Assembly (NCBI GenBank): GCA_964036045.1
Contig: OZ038392.1
Location: 21,044,090-21,108,089, forward strand
Length of the DNA stretch: 64,000 nt
Reading direction: 5' to 3'
From: Eutreptiella sp. 'Long Island Sound 2002'
Lineage: Eukaryota; Euglenozoa; Euglenophyceae; Eutreptiales; Eutreptiaceae
Below the pieces are notes generated by a model. That model saw only the letters and a list, made by a program, of their open reading frames with translations, did not search any database and had not been told where the DNA came from. Shown here in pieces: positions 21,923 through 33,447 of this stretch. The first letter of the stretch is position 1. The number at the start of each line of letters is the position of its first letter. The position numbers and the translations under genes were made by a program.

Positions 21923-24900
21923 GGGGGCGTCGGTTGTGGAAGTAGGGGAAGTATCCTCGGCATCAACGTCGTTGACGCCCTTCTTCCTTTCGGTTCTTTC
22001 CTTTCTAGTCGTCTTGTTCTTGTGCTTGTCTTGGTCGTTCTGGTTGTTCTCCTTGTTCTTGTTGTCCGACCTGGGGACCCAGTTCCGCTTGATCTCCTGG
22101 ATCTCCTTGGCTAACTCGGTCCCCACAGACGACATCAGCTTGGCCAGCTCGTCCTTGTCGACCTCCACTTTGGCTTCCCGGATACCGGCGGGCGCACGCT
22201 TCTTCGACCCGTGCGCCTTCTTGTAAGCCTCCGTGTCGGCCTTGTGGGGGGGGCATGTTCGGTGGTCATGGTTGAAGCCTTTCCTCCTCCCATAACACAC
22301 GAAACAGCCCTGCGGGTGAGCTCGTATGAACTCCCCAAAGGACAGCGGAGGGTCACCAACACGGCGAGGGTCCCTCTTCTCCTTCTTCTTCCAACCCGGC
22401 TGCAGGGGCTTCCAGCTTCCCCGGTTGTTACCCGCGCTCAGGTTGTTGGCCAAGAAGGCGCAAACGGCCACCTCGGCGGGCTCATCGTCGTCGTCATCGT
22501 CGACGAGAGTCTCATCGCCGTCGGCTCCCGCTGGGTCCATGGCAGCTTCCCCGCCAGGTCCCTCGCCAACGTAGTTGACGTCGCGGTCGCCGGGCCTCAA
22601 CCCGCGGGTGTGGTGGAGGTTCCGGTACTCCTTGAGCACCTCCTCTCCAACCCACTCCAGGATCTCGTCGCAGCTCATCCGCGCCGGGATGGCCTGCGAA
22701 CGGATGGTCTGGCCGCTCAACTCACACTCGTCAAGGCACCAGATCGCGGCCTTCTCGCGATCGCCCGAGACGGTGATGAGGAGAGCGTTCCGCAGAAAGT
22801 GCAGTTTGACATCCCGGGCCACGTTCTTCCTCCTCCTAGCCACCACGTTCGTATGATACTCTTTGGGGAGCATCATCTTGACCGTGTGGTTGGACTTGGC
22901 CCGCTTGGATTTCTCCTTGGTGACCCTCTTGATCCATGCCTCCGGCAGCATGGAGAGCAGGCGAGCCTGCTCGTCACCCTCGTTCAAATCCTCCACGTTG
23001 CGGCGGAGGAGGGTGTAATGCCCTCGGAAGTCTCGCCAGTCCCGTAGGCGAATCTCCCGTCCATCATGCTGAAGCTTGATGGACTTCCACCGCTTGGCAG
23101 CCACCTGCGGAGCGTCCACCCGCTCCTGCTCGTTGAGCCACTTCTTGGCTTCCTTGAGGATCTTGATTCTCCCCTCCTTGGTCGCCACGAAGTATAGCTC
23201 TCCGAGCACTTCCGGCAGGCGGTACCTGAACCGTCTGAAGACATACTTCTCCGCATCAGCGGGATGCATGTCCTCAGTAACGGTTACCCCCCAATCGTCC
23301 AGCTTCTCCAAGAAGCGGTCGAGGTTGAGGGGGTTGCCGTCGTACATGGGGGGCTTGATGTCCTTCAAGTCTTCCCACACGGCGGCATCCGCGGCCTTAG
23401 AGACCATGAACGCCGGCCGCGAGGTCGACCGAGGTTCCCATCGGCCTCCCCCACGGACTCCCACGGCCGCCAAGTCCATCTCCTCCATGGAATCCCTGTG
23501 GCTACGCCGCGGTTCCTCCATGTACGCTGAACCCAGATGTTCACGTCGTACTCCTTCCATGTATGCCTCCTCATCATGGCGCCGGCGGCTGCGTTCAGCG
23601 GCCTCCCGTCGTACACCACGCGGCGGGCTGATGTCGAACTCCTCCAGGTCCAGGTCCGGGTCCTCACCTTCGCCGACATCCCACTCCACGTCTCCTCTGG
23701 GGACCCCATCCCTGAGTCCACCATAACGTCCACCAGCCATTGGGATTTGCTCCAGGGCTGGTGCCGGGCGCCGGGGGCGTACCGGTGTCCGCGGTGGAGC
23801 ACGACGGTTGCGGTACTCCGCGCTGAGCCACTCATCACGCCAATCCTCACTGCCACTGCCGGGCGGCACGCGCTCGTTGCGGCGGCCCGCTCTGTGGTGA
23901 GAGCGGGCGGTGAGAGAGGGGGCACTGGCGCTGGGGCGACTCCTGGGTGCTCCGCCGGGGGCGTGGGGTCTGCCTGGACCTGGTCCGGGTCCCCAGCCGT
24001 CGTCCGACGAGCCAGACTCCAGGGGTGGGTGGTCGCTGCCGACGCTCCCGAGGGCTTCCAGCGCGTCCAGCCCCTGCTGCAGGCCGCTGATGACCTTGCT
24101 CAGCGACTTGGTCTCGCCCCTGGCGATGTGCAGCTCTCTTTGCGCGCGCGCGGCGACCCTGGCGATGCGCTTCATCTCGCCCTTGCCCGTGTCTACCTCG
24201 CGCTCGAGGAACTGGACCCTCCTGCGGAGGTAGACAATCCACCGCCAGGTGGTATCCGGGTCGCCGTTCCCTGGTGGGTCGTCAGGGTCTCCGAGGGGTC
24301 CTCCAGGAGGGCCTCCGCCGGGTCCGCCCGGTCCAGGGGGTCCGCCCCCGCCCGGTGGTCCGCCTCAAGGGGGTCCACTTGGTGGGCGTCCTCCAGGGGG
24401 TCCTGATGGTCCTCCGCCAGGGGGTCCCGGTGGGTCTCCGCTGGGTCGCCTCCGTGGGTCCGAGGATGGGCGCTTCTTCGTGATGCCGAAGTCCATGTCG
24501 TCATCCTCGTCCATGTCGCCCCACCTGGGCATCTCGGTCTCGGAAGACTCCGAGCTCCAATGGGGAGGCGGGAGATCCTCATCCTCGCCCTCCGGTTCCA
24601 TGGGGACGTCTCTGCCTCCTCCGCCCGTCCAAGCCACCACTTGGCGATGTCGGCGGCCTCGTTCATCCCCGTCGCTGGCAGTGAAGGAGGGGTAACTGTC
24701 GTGGGGTTGTCCGCCCGCTGGCCTCCGCGGCCTCTCGAGGGTCTTCCCCTTACCCTTCCTCCGTCAGTGGGCGGTGGGGCCACTGCTCCCACTGCTGCCC
24801 GTGTCGGCCTCGTCCAGCGTCATCTTGGAGGAGGCATTCCCTTCGAAAAGCTTTCGAAGGGTCTCCACTCGTGATCCTCCCGGGGGAGTCTCGCGGCGGA

Positions 24901-26236
24901 GTTTGGCCTCTGCCTCCTCCATTGCGGCGGCCGTGGCTGCGGCAGCTCGCGCTTCAGCTTCCTCCCGGGCACGAGCCGCTTCGGCTTCCCGGGCCCGCTG
25001 CAGCCGAGCCTTCTCCGCTTCCAACGTCGCCAGCTCCGCCTCCGTCTTGGCCCTCTCTTCAGCGACCTTCCGTCGCGCGGCCTCGATGGCGTCCTTCTTG
25101 GCGGCGTCCGCCTGGGCCTTAGCCGTCGCTTCGGCGTGGGCCCTTTCCTCCGCCTCCTTCTTTGCCCTCTCTTGGGCAAGCGCCTCTTCCAGCGCCTTCA
25201 CCTCGGCCTCCTTGCAGGCAATTGCCTCCTGCGTCCGGCGGGCTTCCTCGTCGGTTGCCCTGATCCGGGCAGCCACTGCCTCATGGGCGGCCGAAGCAGT
25301 GAGACCGGCCGCGATGGCGGCCACTTTCGAGGCGTGGTAGTCCATGCCTCTGCCCCACTCGGTGGCCTCCTCATGGGCGATGCCGACGGCGCCCTCCGGG
25401 GCAGCTTTCCGCTGCGTGGCCCGTTGCCGGGCAACCCGAAGGTTGCAGGGCACCCCGCAGACGCGCTCACAGGCGCGAGCCACGTCCCTTTGGGCGGGAC
25501 CGGCACTGCTGCTGGAGCTGGCCTGGTCGGCCGGCATCCTCCCGCGGTGGGCCGACTCCACGTCGCTGCTGGGGCCTGCTGGGGCCTGCTGGGGCCTCAG
25601 GAGCAGCGGACGGGGCTTGGCCTTGGTCTGCTTGGCGACCTCCATGAAGTCACCAAGGGTGGCGTGGCCGGGGTGGTGACCACCATTGGCCCGTTGGGGA
25701 CTGGGGGCTGGGGTTCCGCCCTTGGCGCCTTGGGCGGCTTCGGCGGCCAGGGACTCCTGGTACTCCCGCCAATTCTGGTCCCGCTTCCTGTCCCCGGCGG
25801 ACCGCTTCTCCTTCCCCGGAGACGCGCTGCTGCTGCCCTGCAGCCTGCGCTCGCTCCCCGGTTCCGGGAAGTTCTTTTCGATCATGTCCCACTTGGAGAC
25901 ATTGATCGTGGCGCCCGACGGGTACTCGTTGGAGTTCTCGTCCTCCTCAATCCCGTCGGGGCGCAGCCCTTCGCTGGGCCTGTCCGGCCGGGTCCAGGTC
26001 CTCCAGCGCTTGCAGTGGAAGCGGTACTCGTACCCTTCCGCCCGCAGCCACTCCTCCACTGCCCGCAGGCGGTCCTCCCCCATGTCCCCGCGGAGCTCGA
26101 AGCTCCCGGGCATGCCGCCTTCGCACTGGGGATTGCTGTGGCGGTACTGTTGACCCCACAGCAACCCGCGCAGTAGGCGCGCCGCATGGGGGTGGGGCTG
26201 CGGCCAGGTCTTGCCCGCCTCGTCCCAGTTCACCAT
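21920..26236 (-). pseudogene. gag: Gypsy-1 gag: coiled coil, Gly/Pro linker, capsid-like region, zinc knuckle
   Basis: Structural polyprotein, ATG at 26,234-26,236 (MVNWDEAGKTW), about 1,430 codons in one frame. The order is an N-terminal domain, a long Ala/Glu/Lys/Arg coiled coil (about 25,300-24,900), an acidic Ser/Gly stretch, a Pro/Gly-rich linker (PPGPPGGGPSGPPGG, about 24,430-24,290), a second helical segment (about 24,170-24,050), a capsid-like region rich in Trp/Arg/Leu (about 23,400-22,700), an Asp run (about 22,505) and a knuckle CFVCYGRRKGFNHDHRTC (about 22,300) with spacing C-x2-C-x8-H-x4-C. The Lys-rich tail ends at the UAG. Premature stops: 24,764 (Gypsy-2 has CGA) and 24,365 (Gypsy-2 has GGA). 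The gag is long for Ty3/Gypsy. Confidence 0.88.
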
Positions 26237-26630
26237 CGGTGCTCTCGATGAGGTGGTCCTGGGGTGGTTATGGAGCTGGGTGTTGTAGCACTGGACTCAG
26301 AGTGCGGCTGGTGCTGGTCAGCCGGTGGTTGTGGAGGTCGTTGACGCGGCCTTGCTGGTCGGCCGATGGGACTCGCTGATGCAGGAGTCCTGGTCAGTCC
26401 ACTTCCTTCACGGTCGCGGCGCGGTCAGGGCGATGCTCTGGACGGCGCTGCGGGCTCCGTAACGAACTCAGCGCTGTCGCTGGGCGGCGCTGGGAGCCGC
26501 TGCGCTGCGCTGGGAGCTGCTGCGCTGCGCTGCGAGCTGCGAGCTGCGAGCTGCTGCGCCGCGCTGTTCGGGGTTGGTGGCCCCGAGTGGCACGCGAGGG
26601 ATGGGTAACCCCGCGGCGGTGAAACCCTTT
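26237..26630 (-). other. Gypsy-1 5' leader between LTR and gag
   Basis: 394 bp with a short GCTGCGCTGCGCTGGGAGCT-type simple repeat (about 26,490-26,570). The bases immediately after the LTR end (AAAGGGTTTCACCGCC) do not give an obvious TGG-type tRNA primer binding site. Confidence 0.6.
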
Positions 26631-27166
26631 TGACGCGTTCCCGTGGGGGGCCGGCCACGGGACGCTGCGGTGACACACACAGATGAGCAGGCAGGTAAAG
26701 CACTACGCTCACAAGGGCATCAATACGCTCGTGTCATGTGACAAAGCGTTTCAGGATCCTTGCCACTCTGCAACAAGGGAACGAAAGTATGTACATCAAC
26801 ACATCAGGATATGTACACATGGGGTTAAGACTGGACTGGGGTAAGGGCATCACAGGACAATAGACACTCTGTCCTAACTCGTATCCCAATCCCAGGTCCG
26901 ACCCTCCCAGTGGCTGGTGGGGGCGGGGGCTCAAACACAACCCATGCCCTGCTTAGTCCGGACCCTGAAACCCTGCCGATAGGGGAGGTGTCTCGCCCAG
27001 CCACAGGCGAGTTCCTCGGAACCAAGCAACTCCAAGGCCAACCGACAGTTGCTTCCTATGCTCCCCTAACGGCAGGTTCTCACTCCTCTCTGAGCCTAGG
27101 AGTTGGTAGCTGAAAATGGGCTGTTTCAGCCCAAACTGAAATTAGCTCAAAAATCTCCAAAATTGA
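26631..27166 (-). repeat. Gypsy-1 5' LTR remnant (3' part only)
   Basis: Matches 61,830-62,372 in inverted orientation. The match ends exactly at GCGTCA on both sides, followed by leader here and by unrelated flank there, which defines the LTR 3' end. The upstream part of the LTR is missing, cut at about 27,166 where repeat Z begins. Confidence 0.85.
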
Positions 27167-27744
27167 GGTAGGTAGGTAGGTATCTTCGGGAGCTCGGGAC
27201 GCCTCCTTTGACGGTGCAGGAAGAAGGTCTTACCAAGGGGACGTCCTGTCCCTCCCACTGCCCTATGTTAGGTGCCTCTTGAGCCGCTCCCGCATGTGCT
27301 TGGGAAGGCATTGTCGCGGCCACCCGGTCCATGTGTCCCAGGTGGGAGGGTGTACCCACATGTGTCCATGGGTAGGGCCACATGCCCCCTCCTTTGGGCG
27401 GCAGCTCTGGGGGCTGCCCAGCCGTGTGGAGTATCTCTCACCACAAGGGGTATTGCTCCCGCTTGTCTACGGTACGTCCGCTTCACCCTTGTGGTCTGAG
27501 TTGCGGGGCCGCTCCGCTTGGCAGGCGACCCCCTCCTGGACTGTGTACCGGCTCGCCTGTCACCGGTTGCATCCATGGTTCCGGGTGACGTTTGCCATGG
27601 CTCCCGATGCAGCCTGGCCGGGCTCGGACCAGCAGCCTTGGAGTACCGCTCCTGCCACTGGGCCGGTGGGTCGGCTGGGTCGCCCCAGTGTGTCCGACCC
27701 ATGGGGTGTTGGTTCTTTCCTGTCCCCCGGCCGCCCTACGTCTG
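27167..27744. repeat. Repeat Z, copy 1
   Basis: Starts with a GTAG simple repeat and matches 62,946-63,534 in direct orientation over about 570 bp, including the bases that lead into the first 65-bp satellite unit. A minus-strand frame of about 145 codons (27,702-27,268) is open in both copies, but so are other frames, and the differences do not clearly favour coding. Nature of the element unknown. Confidence 0.75.
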
Positions 27745-29640
27745 TGCGGTGTCCTGGGCCTCCCGGCTCCTGTTCACCGGTGTGCCCGCTCGGTGTGGTG
27801 TGTTGCGTGTGCGGTGTCCTGGGCCTCCCGGCTCCTGTTCACCGGTGTGCCCGCTCGGTGTGTTGTGTTGCGTGTGCGGTGTCCTGGGCCTCCCGGCTCC
27901 TGATCACCGGTGTGTCCGCTCGGTGTGTTGTGTTGCGTGTGCGGTGTCCTGGGCCTCCCGGCTCCTGTTCACCGGTGTGCCCGCTCGGTGTGTTGTGTTG
28001 CGTGTGCGGTGTCCTGGGCCTCCTGGCTCCTGTTCACCGGTGTGCCCGCGCGGTGTGTTGTGTTGCGTGTGCGGTGTCCTGGGCCTCCCGGCTCCTGTTC
28101 ACCGGTGTGCCCGCTCGGTGTGTTGTGTTGGGTGTGCGGTGTCCTGGGCCTCCCGGCTCCTGTTCACCGGTGTGCCCCCTCGGTGTGGTGTGTTGTGTGT
28201 GCGGTGTCCTGGCCCTCCCGGCTCCTGTTCACCGGTGTGCCCGCTCGGTGTGTTGTGTTGCGTGTGCCGTGTCCTGGGCCACCCGGCTCCTGTTCACCGG
28301 TGTGCCCGCTCGGTGTGTTGTGTTGCGTGTGCGGTGTCCTGGGCCTCCCGGCTCCTGTTCACCGGTGTGCCCGCTCGGTGTGTTGTGTTGCGTGTGCCGT
28401 GTCCTGGGCCCCCCGGCTCCTGTTCACCGGTGTGCCCGCTCGGTGTGTTGTGTTGCGTGTGCGGTGTCCTGGCCCTCCCGGCTCCTGTTCACCGGTGTGC
28501 CCGCTCGGTGTGTTGTGTTGCGTGTGCGGTGTCCTGGGCCTCCCGGCTCCTGTTCACCGATGTGCCTGCTCGGTGTGTTGTATTGCGTGTGCGGTGTCCT
28601 GGGCCTCCCGGCTCCTGTTCACCGGTGTGCCCGCTCGGTGTGTTGTGTTCTGTGTGCGGTGTCCTGGGCCTCCCGGCTCCTGTTCACCGGTGTGCCTGCT
28701 CGGTGTGTTGTGTTGCGTGTGCGGTGTCCTGGGCCCCCCGGCTCCTGTTCACCGGTGTGCCCGCTCGGTGTGTTGTGTTGCGTGTGCGGTGTCCTGGGCC
28801 TCCCGGCTCCTGTTCACCGGTGTGCCCGCTCGGTGTGTTGTGTTGCGTGTGCGGTGTCTGGGGCCTCCCGGCTCCTGTTCACCGGTGTGCCCGCTCGGTG
28901 TGTTGTGTTGCGTGTGCGGTGTCCTGGGCCCCCCGGCTCCTGTTCACCGGTGTGCCCGCTCGGTGTGTTGTGTTGCGTGTGCGGTGTCCTGGGCCTCCCG
29001 GCTCCTGTTCACCGGTGTGCCCGCTCGGTGTGGTGCGTTGCGTGTGCGGTGTCCTGGGCCTCCCGGCTCCTGTTCACCGGTGTGCCCGCTCGGTGTGTTG
29101 TGTTGCGTGTGCGGTGTCCTGGGCCTCCCGGCTCCTGTTCACCGGTGTGCCCGCTCGGTGTGTTGTGTTGCGTGTGCGGTGTCCTGGGCCTCCCGGCTCC
29201 TGTTCACCGGTGTGCCTGCTCGGTGTGTTGTGTTGCGTGTGCGGTGTCCTGGGCCTCCCGGCTCCTGTTCACCGGTGTGCCCGCTCGGTGTGTTGTGTTG
29301 CGTGTGCGGTGTCCTGGGCCTCCCGGCTCCTGTTCACCGGTGTGCCCGCTCGGTGTGTTGTGTTGCGTGTGCGGTGTCCTGGGCCTCCCAGCTCCTGTTC
29401 ACCGGTGTGCCCGCTCGGTGTGTTGTGTTGCGTGTGCGGTGTCCTGGGCCTCCCGGCTCCTGTTCACCCGTGTGCCCGCTCGGTGTGCTGTGTTGCGTGT
29501 GCGGTGTCCTGGGCCTCCCGGCTCCTGTTCACCGGTGCGCCCGCTCGGTGTATTGTGTTGCGTGTGCGGTGTCCTGGGCCTCCCGGCTTCTGTTCACCGG
29601 TGTGCCCGCTCGGTGTGGTGTGTTGCGTGTGCGATGTCCT
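27745..29640. repeat. 65-bp minisatellite, left part (about 29 units)
   Basis: Head-to-tail copies of a 65-bp unit with blocks TGTCCTGGGCCTCCCGGCTC, CTGTTCACCGGTGTGCCCGC and TCGGTGTGTTGTGTTGCGTG. The consensus has one A on the plus strand, so stop codons are rare and all three plus frames stay open. The array continues at 35,730 beyond the inserted transposon. The long predicted Cys-rich proteins here are by-products of base composition. Confidence 0.97.
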
Positions 29641-29664
29641 CCCTAGTGACCCCTTTTGCACACC
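29641..29664 (+). repeat. Left terminal inverted repeat of the DNA transposon
   Basis: Begins CCCTAGTGACCCCTTTTG and matches the reverse complement of 35,706-35,729 at 23 of 24 positions. Confidence 0.95.
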
Positions 29665-29691
29665 ATGGTGCCATGTCCTATGTTCAACCGG

Positions 29692-30197
29692 TGTTCAACT
29701 TCACCTGGGCCCTTTAACCACCCCTGAACAGCGGTTGAACACCCCCACCGCGGGTAGTGCAATTTTACCAAAAATCAAACTTTTGACGTATCACCATGCC
29801 ATTCCAAACCATCCATGACGATGTACCATGCTTTTAACAACATACTAATGCCCAATGCACTATTCCATGCCATACCCCTCACATTGCCACTCCCTTTCTA
29901 TCATGTCCAAGAGTAGCGTCAACGCCGCCTTGGTGTTAAACCATGCGGTTGAACACCCCACTTGACACATTCCCCTAAGCTTTGACCTTCGTTGTGGTCC
30001 TTTGGCTTCCATTCTATCGTGGATGGTGTTCAGAGGTTTTTGCAGTGTGCACCTGCCTTATCCAAATCAATTATAACCACAAAAACATGGATTTTCTGCT
30101 ACTTTCATATTGCCGCCCATACGCGTTCGGCCATGTTCAACTGCGTGTTCAACCGCGCGGTTGAACACGGTTGAACACGGTTGAACACGGTTGAACA
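29692..30197. repeat. GTTCAACCG/CGGTTGAAC motif cluster, left subterminal
   Basis: Copies at 29,692-29,745, 29,938-29,955 and 30,139-30,197, the last with four CGGTTGAACA repeats in a row at 10-bp spacing. The rest of 29,665-30,297 has no credible gene. Short oriented repeats close to both ends are typical transposase-binding sites; that role is inferred. Confidence 0.7.
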
Positions 30198-30297
30198 CAC
30201 ACTGGAGCGCGTTAGGAGAAATGCCGCACGTAATCGCAATCACACAACAATGGCACCAACAATTCACGTCAAATTGGATGAACAATCCCAGTGCCTG

Positions 30298-32990
30298 TCA
30301 CCATGGGAACCCCAGGTCCAGGAGTTCAGTGCGCATCGGAGCGGGAAGGCGGTGCCACGCGATCGATGTATACGCCACGATGGCATACCTTGGACCCTCC
30401 CATCGCTCCGGCCCATGCGTGCGCCACGCATTGAAAATCACCCCCTTTCGTGCATCCACAACAACCCCTTGCACAATTTGACGCCCACATTGCATCCATG
30501 CTTGACGCTGCGCCCCCCCCTCCCCCCCACCACCCATCCATGCCGTAGTAAAGAAACCACCACCACGGAAATCACCCACCGCCACCACCCCACTCAACGC
30601 GGAGTCATCCCTTGGATGTTTGTGTACATCCATGGGTGCACATCCGTTGCCCCACACGATGGAAATTGCGGTGTAACTGAGGGACGGTAAACAAACCGTG
30701 AGGAAATTATTTACAAGGCGCACAACATGTGCATCATCATGTGTCCTCTTAGACATGCCCACGTGTGTAAACGTCGGAAACTTCCTTGTTGCTCCCCATA
30801 GGATCCGGCGGTACTCTCCTCCATGTTTCTTCTTGTGGAGCCATCCCTTCAAGACTTGTAAGGCTTCATGGACCTTGTCGGCTAGTCACTTTGAGTCCAC
30901 GGCCCATAGCGCTTGCGTCTCCGGTCCGACCTCCTCCTTCCCATCATCGGCACACTCCTTCTCCCTTGTGCTCGCCATTGCCCTTTCGCTCCCACCTTCG
31001 TGCATGCCGTCTTGAGGTCCTCCTTCCTCCTTTGCATCATCTCCAACATGAGGTCGTTCATTCTCCTTGGCATCGTGCTCCACCTTGGGGTTGTTGAGGG
31101 CATCGGACATGCCCTCCTTGTTGGCATCGTCCACGGACGTGCCCTCCTTGTTCGAATCCTCCACGGACATGCCCTCCTTGTTGGAATCGTCCACGTCATT
31201 TGAAGTGCTCTCCTTCATGGGATCCTCGGAGTCCTCCTTGGTGCCATTGTCCGACGCATTGGTGGTACTTCCCGCGATTGCTTCCGTGCTTGCGATTGCT
31301 TCCGTGCTTGCCCCATCTTGACCTCCATCTTTTGTATCTCCGCTCTCGGTTTCCTTGTCGTGGCCTCCATGTCTTGCATCTCCGCTCTCGGTTTCCTTGG
31401 TTGCTTTCTCCATGTTCTCCTCCCACTTCGCCAACATTCGCTCGTGAACGCTGTGTGGCGGAGGCGCACAATGACTGGCCACGTGACGTTGGCCTCACTC
31501 TGCTCTCCGGGCCATTGGGGGGGGAGTTTCACCATCTCCTCCCCCTTCCGTGGCTTGGGGTCGTCCTTCGTTGGCTTTGCCACGGCGCCCACTGCGATGC
31601 GGTGGCGCTTGTCTGGACCCTCGGTCAGCACCCACCGTACTGCGGATCCCGCTGGCAACCCGAACTTCTCACGTGCCTCTTGGCGCTTCTCGTCGAGGCG
31701 GCGTTTTTCCTCCAATCGTTGCACTTTCACCATCTCCTATGCAAAAGCAGTGCGGAGAGTTCAACCGAGTTCAACCGCGTTCAACTGTGTTCAACCGACC
31801 GGTTGAAGTGTTCAACCGTGTTCAACCGTGTTTCACGACGTACCGCCACACACTATAGCACCGGCATGCTTCGACGTTGTGAAGGCGCATTGCAACCAAA
31901 TTTAGAGGCATATGCATACGCAGGAACATGGGGACATCACCTCTTCCGCTGGTGCGCTTGCTTGCACCGTGGTACTTGTGCTTGCACTTGTCTCCATTGC
32001 GCCACTTGCCTCCATCGCGCCACTTGCCTCTGTCGGTTGAACACGGTTGAACACCGGTTGAACACTTGTTGCACACACCTGCTCCACGCCTCGCATCATT
32101 GACGAAGTGCTTGTGGCCGCATTGGGTAGTGTGGTTGGTGGTGCAACCGCTGCAGGTGCCTCCTCCATGCTGGACTTCTTGCTGCGCCCGCCACTTGATA
32201 TGGTTCTCCCGACCTCGACCATGGATGGCGGTGACGCGTTGTAGTTGGTGGCGTCGGAGGCGTCATACCAATTGTGCGGCACGGACTCCACGTTTTTAAA
32301 AAAGAATTGCGGCCCATGGCCCTTGCCATGGCCGCCACTCCGGCCAGCACACCCAGGGCCGGTCCATTGGGGTGCCACTGCAGTCCCCAGCCCGTAGGAT
32401 TCCCATACCCTAAAGAGGGCATGGAGGGCGGTCTCCGACAACGTCATGGCAATTCCGGGGCGCGTGCTCAAACCAATCCTCAAAAGTTTCCACTCCGCCC
32501 AATTCTGGGCTGTGAGTGCTTTCGTTGTCCACAGGTGGCTCCGGTGGCCATGGAGGTCATACTGGGCGTTTTTTTTCATCCACACCCCGACACTCCTCCG
32601 GTACATGAACGGGGGTGTGATGTCCCGGAGCCATCTCCATTGAGAGGAGTCATCCGCCAACGACGATGAGTCGTGGCACACCCCAAATTGGGTCATCTCC
32701 TCCTTCGCTGGGAACAAAGCATCCAACGCTGGGACCACTTGTGGCAAAGGCAAGGATGCTCCTCCTGTTGTACCCCCGCCTATCGGCCCCGTTGATCCCG
32801 TAGGCCCACTTTGGGTCGGCGCAATTACATTTGGGTGTGGCAATTGCGGCGCGGCCAATTGCGGTGGTCCCAATTGCGGCACTTGGGCACCTTGTGGTGC
32901 TTGCGGTCCTTGTACCCCTTGTGCGGCTTGTAAGAACTGCATGAGTGCGAGCCCAATCGCTTGTTGCGCCGACGCTTGTTGTCCTTCCAT
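30298..32990 (-). pseudogene. Transposon gene 2: Gln/Pro-rich then Glu/Lys-rich protein, two exons, unknown function
   Basis: ATG at 32,988-32,990 (MEGQQASAQQ). Exon 1 runs to 32,079: a Gln/Pro/Ala-rich start, then a compact domain (SSQWRWLRDITPPFMYRRS, FRVWESYGLGTA) and a Ser/Ala-rich tail. A 342-bp GT-AG intron (32,078-31,737) joins in phase zero to EMVKVQRLEEKRRLDEKR. A one-base shift near 31,470 moves the frame into a Glu/Asp/Lys-rich segment with DxNKEG repeats ending at TGA 30,886. The same frame then reopens (LADKVHEALQVLKGWLHKKK) to a stop at 30,298, suggesting the TGA is also a lesion. The middle resembles a partner or DNA-binding subunit in general build only; I recognise no family. 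It lies downstream of gene 1 on the same strand. Confidence 0.5.
31737..32078 (-). other. Intron of transposon gene 2, carrying motif clusters
   Basis: Donor CAG|GTGTGT at 32,078 and acceptor TTGCATAG|GAG at 31,737. Splicing joins ...RGVEQ to EMVKVQ in phase zero. The intron contains GTTCAACCG clusters at 31,758-31,832 and 32,034-32,066. Confidence 0.65.
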
Positions 32991-33447
32991 GACGCCCCCC
33001 TAAAAACAAAGAAAAATAGACACTTGCGCGGTTGAACATGCTTGCACACCTCAACGGACCGGTTGAACAACTTGAAGTGCCGCTGAACACGGTTGCACAC
33101 AGAACACGGAGCATAAAGTATGGAGCACCAACGACAAACCACATAGCCCACACCTAGAGTTTGATCATTCTCCACCCGCACTCGTACGTTCCCACCGTGG
33201 TCGCTCCTTTTCCAGAAAGATCCTTTCGTGCGCTTGTTTTAGCATGCGCTTATCACGAGCTACACGCCCACCGGGGCCACCGCCACGCCCACTTGAGCAT
33301 AAGAAGTGGTCTTTTAATATATAGTTTAGTGATTCTACTATATCCCCACTACACATTCCCGCCCCCCATGGGTAAATATTTTTCAGAACCTCCGTAGCCT
33401 CTCTTCTAAGCCACAAAAAGGTAAGGTGACCGCTTATGCGGACAAAT

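Larger units (their letters stand above)
13295..27166 (-). mobile_element. Gypsy-1: Ty3/Gypsy chromovirus on the minus strand, both LTRs incomplete
   Basis: Order on the minus strand: 5' LTR remnant (27,166-26,631), leader (26,630-26,237), gag (26,236-21,920), UAG, pol (21,919-17,087), 3' UTR (17,086-15,708) and 3' LTR fragment (15,707-13,295). Protease-RT-RNase H-integrase order and a C-terminal chromodomain place it in the chromovirus branch of Ty3/Gypsy. Alignment by eye with Gypsy-2 (50,268-62,372) fixes the LTR ends at TGTGAC and GCGTCA. The 3' LTR stops where the LINE begins and the 5' LTR stops where repeat Z begins. The copy is dead: stops at 24,764, 24,365, 20,549 and 17,237, a one-base insertion at about 19,550 and a deletion of about 150 bp at about 19,370 inside the reverse transcriptase/connection region. 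Confidence 0.92.

Noticed and set aside
27268-27702. Minus-strand ORF of about 145 codons, conserved in both Z copies
   Set aside because: Another frame on the plus strand is equally open and equally conserved; substitutions show no clear third-position bias by eye.
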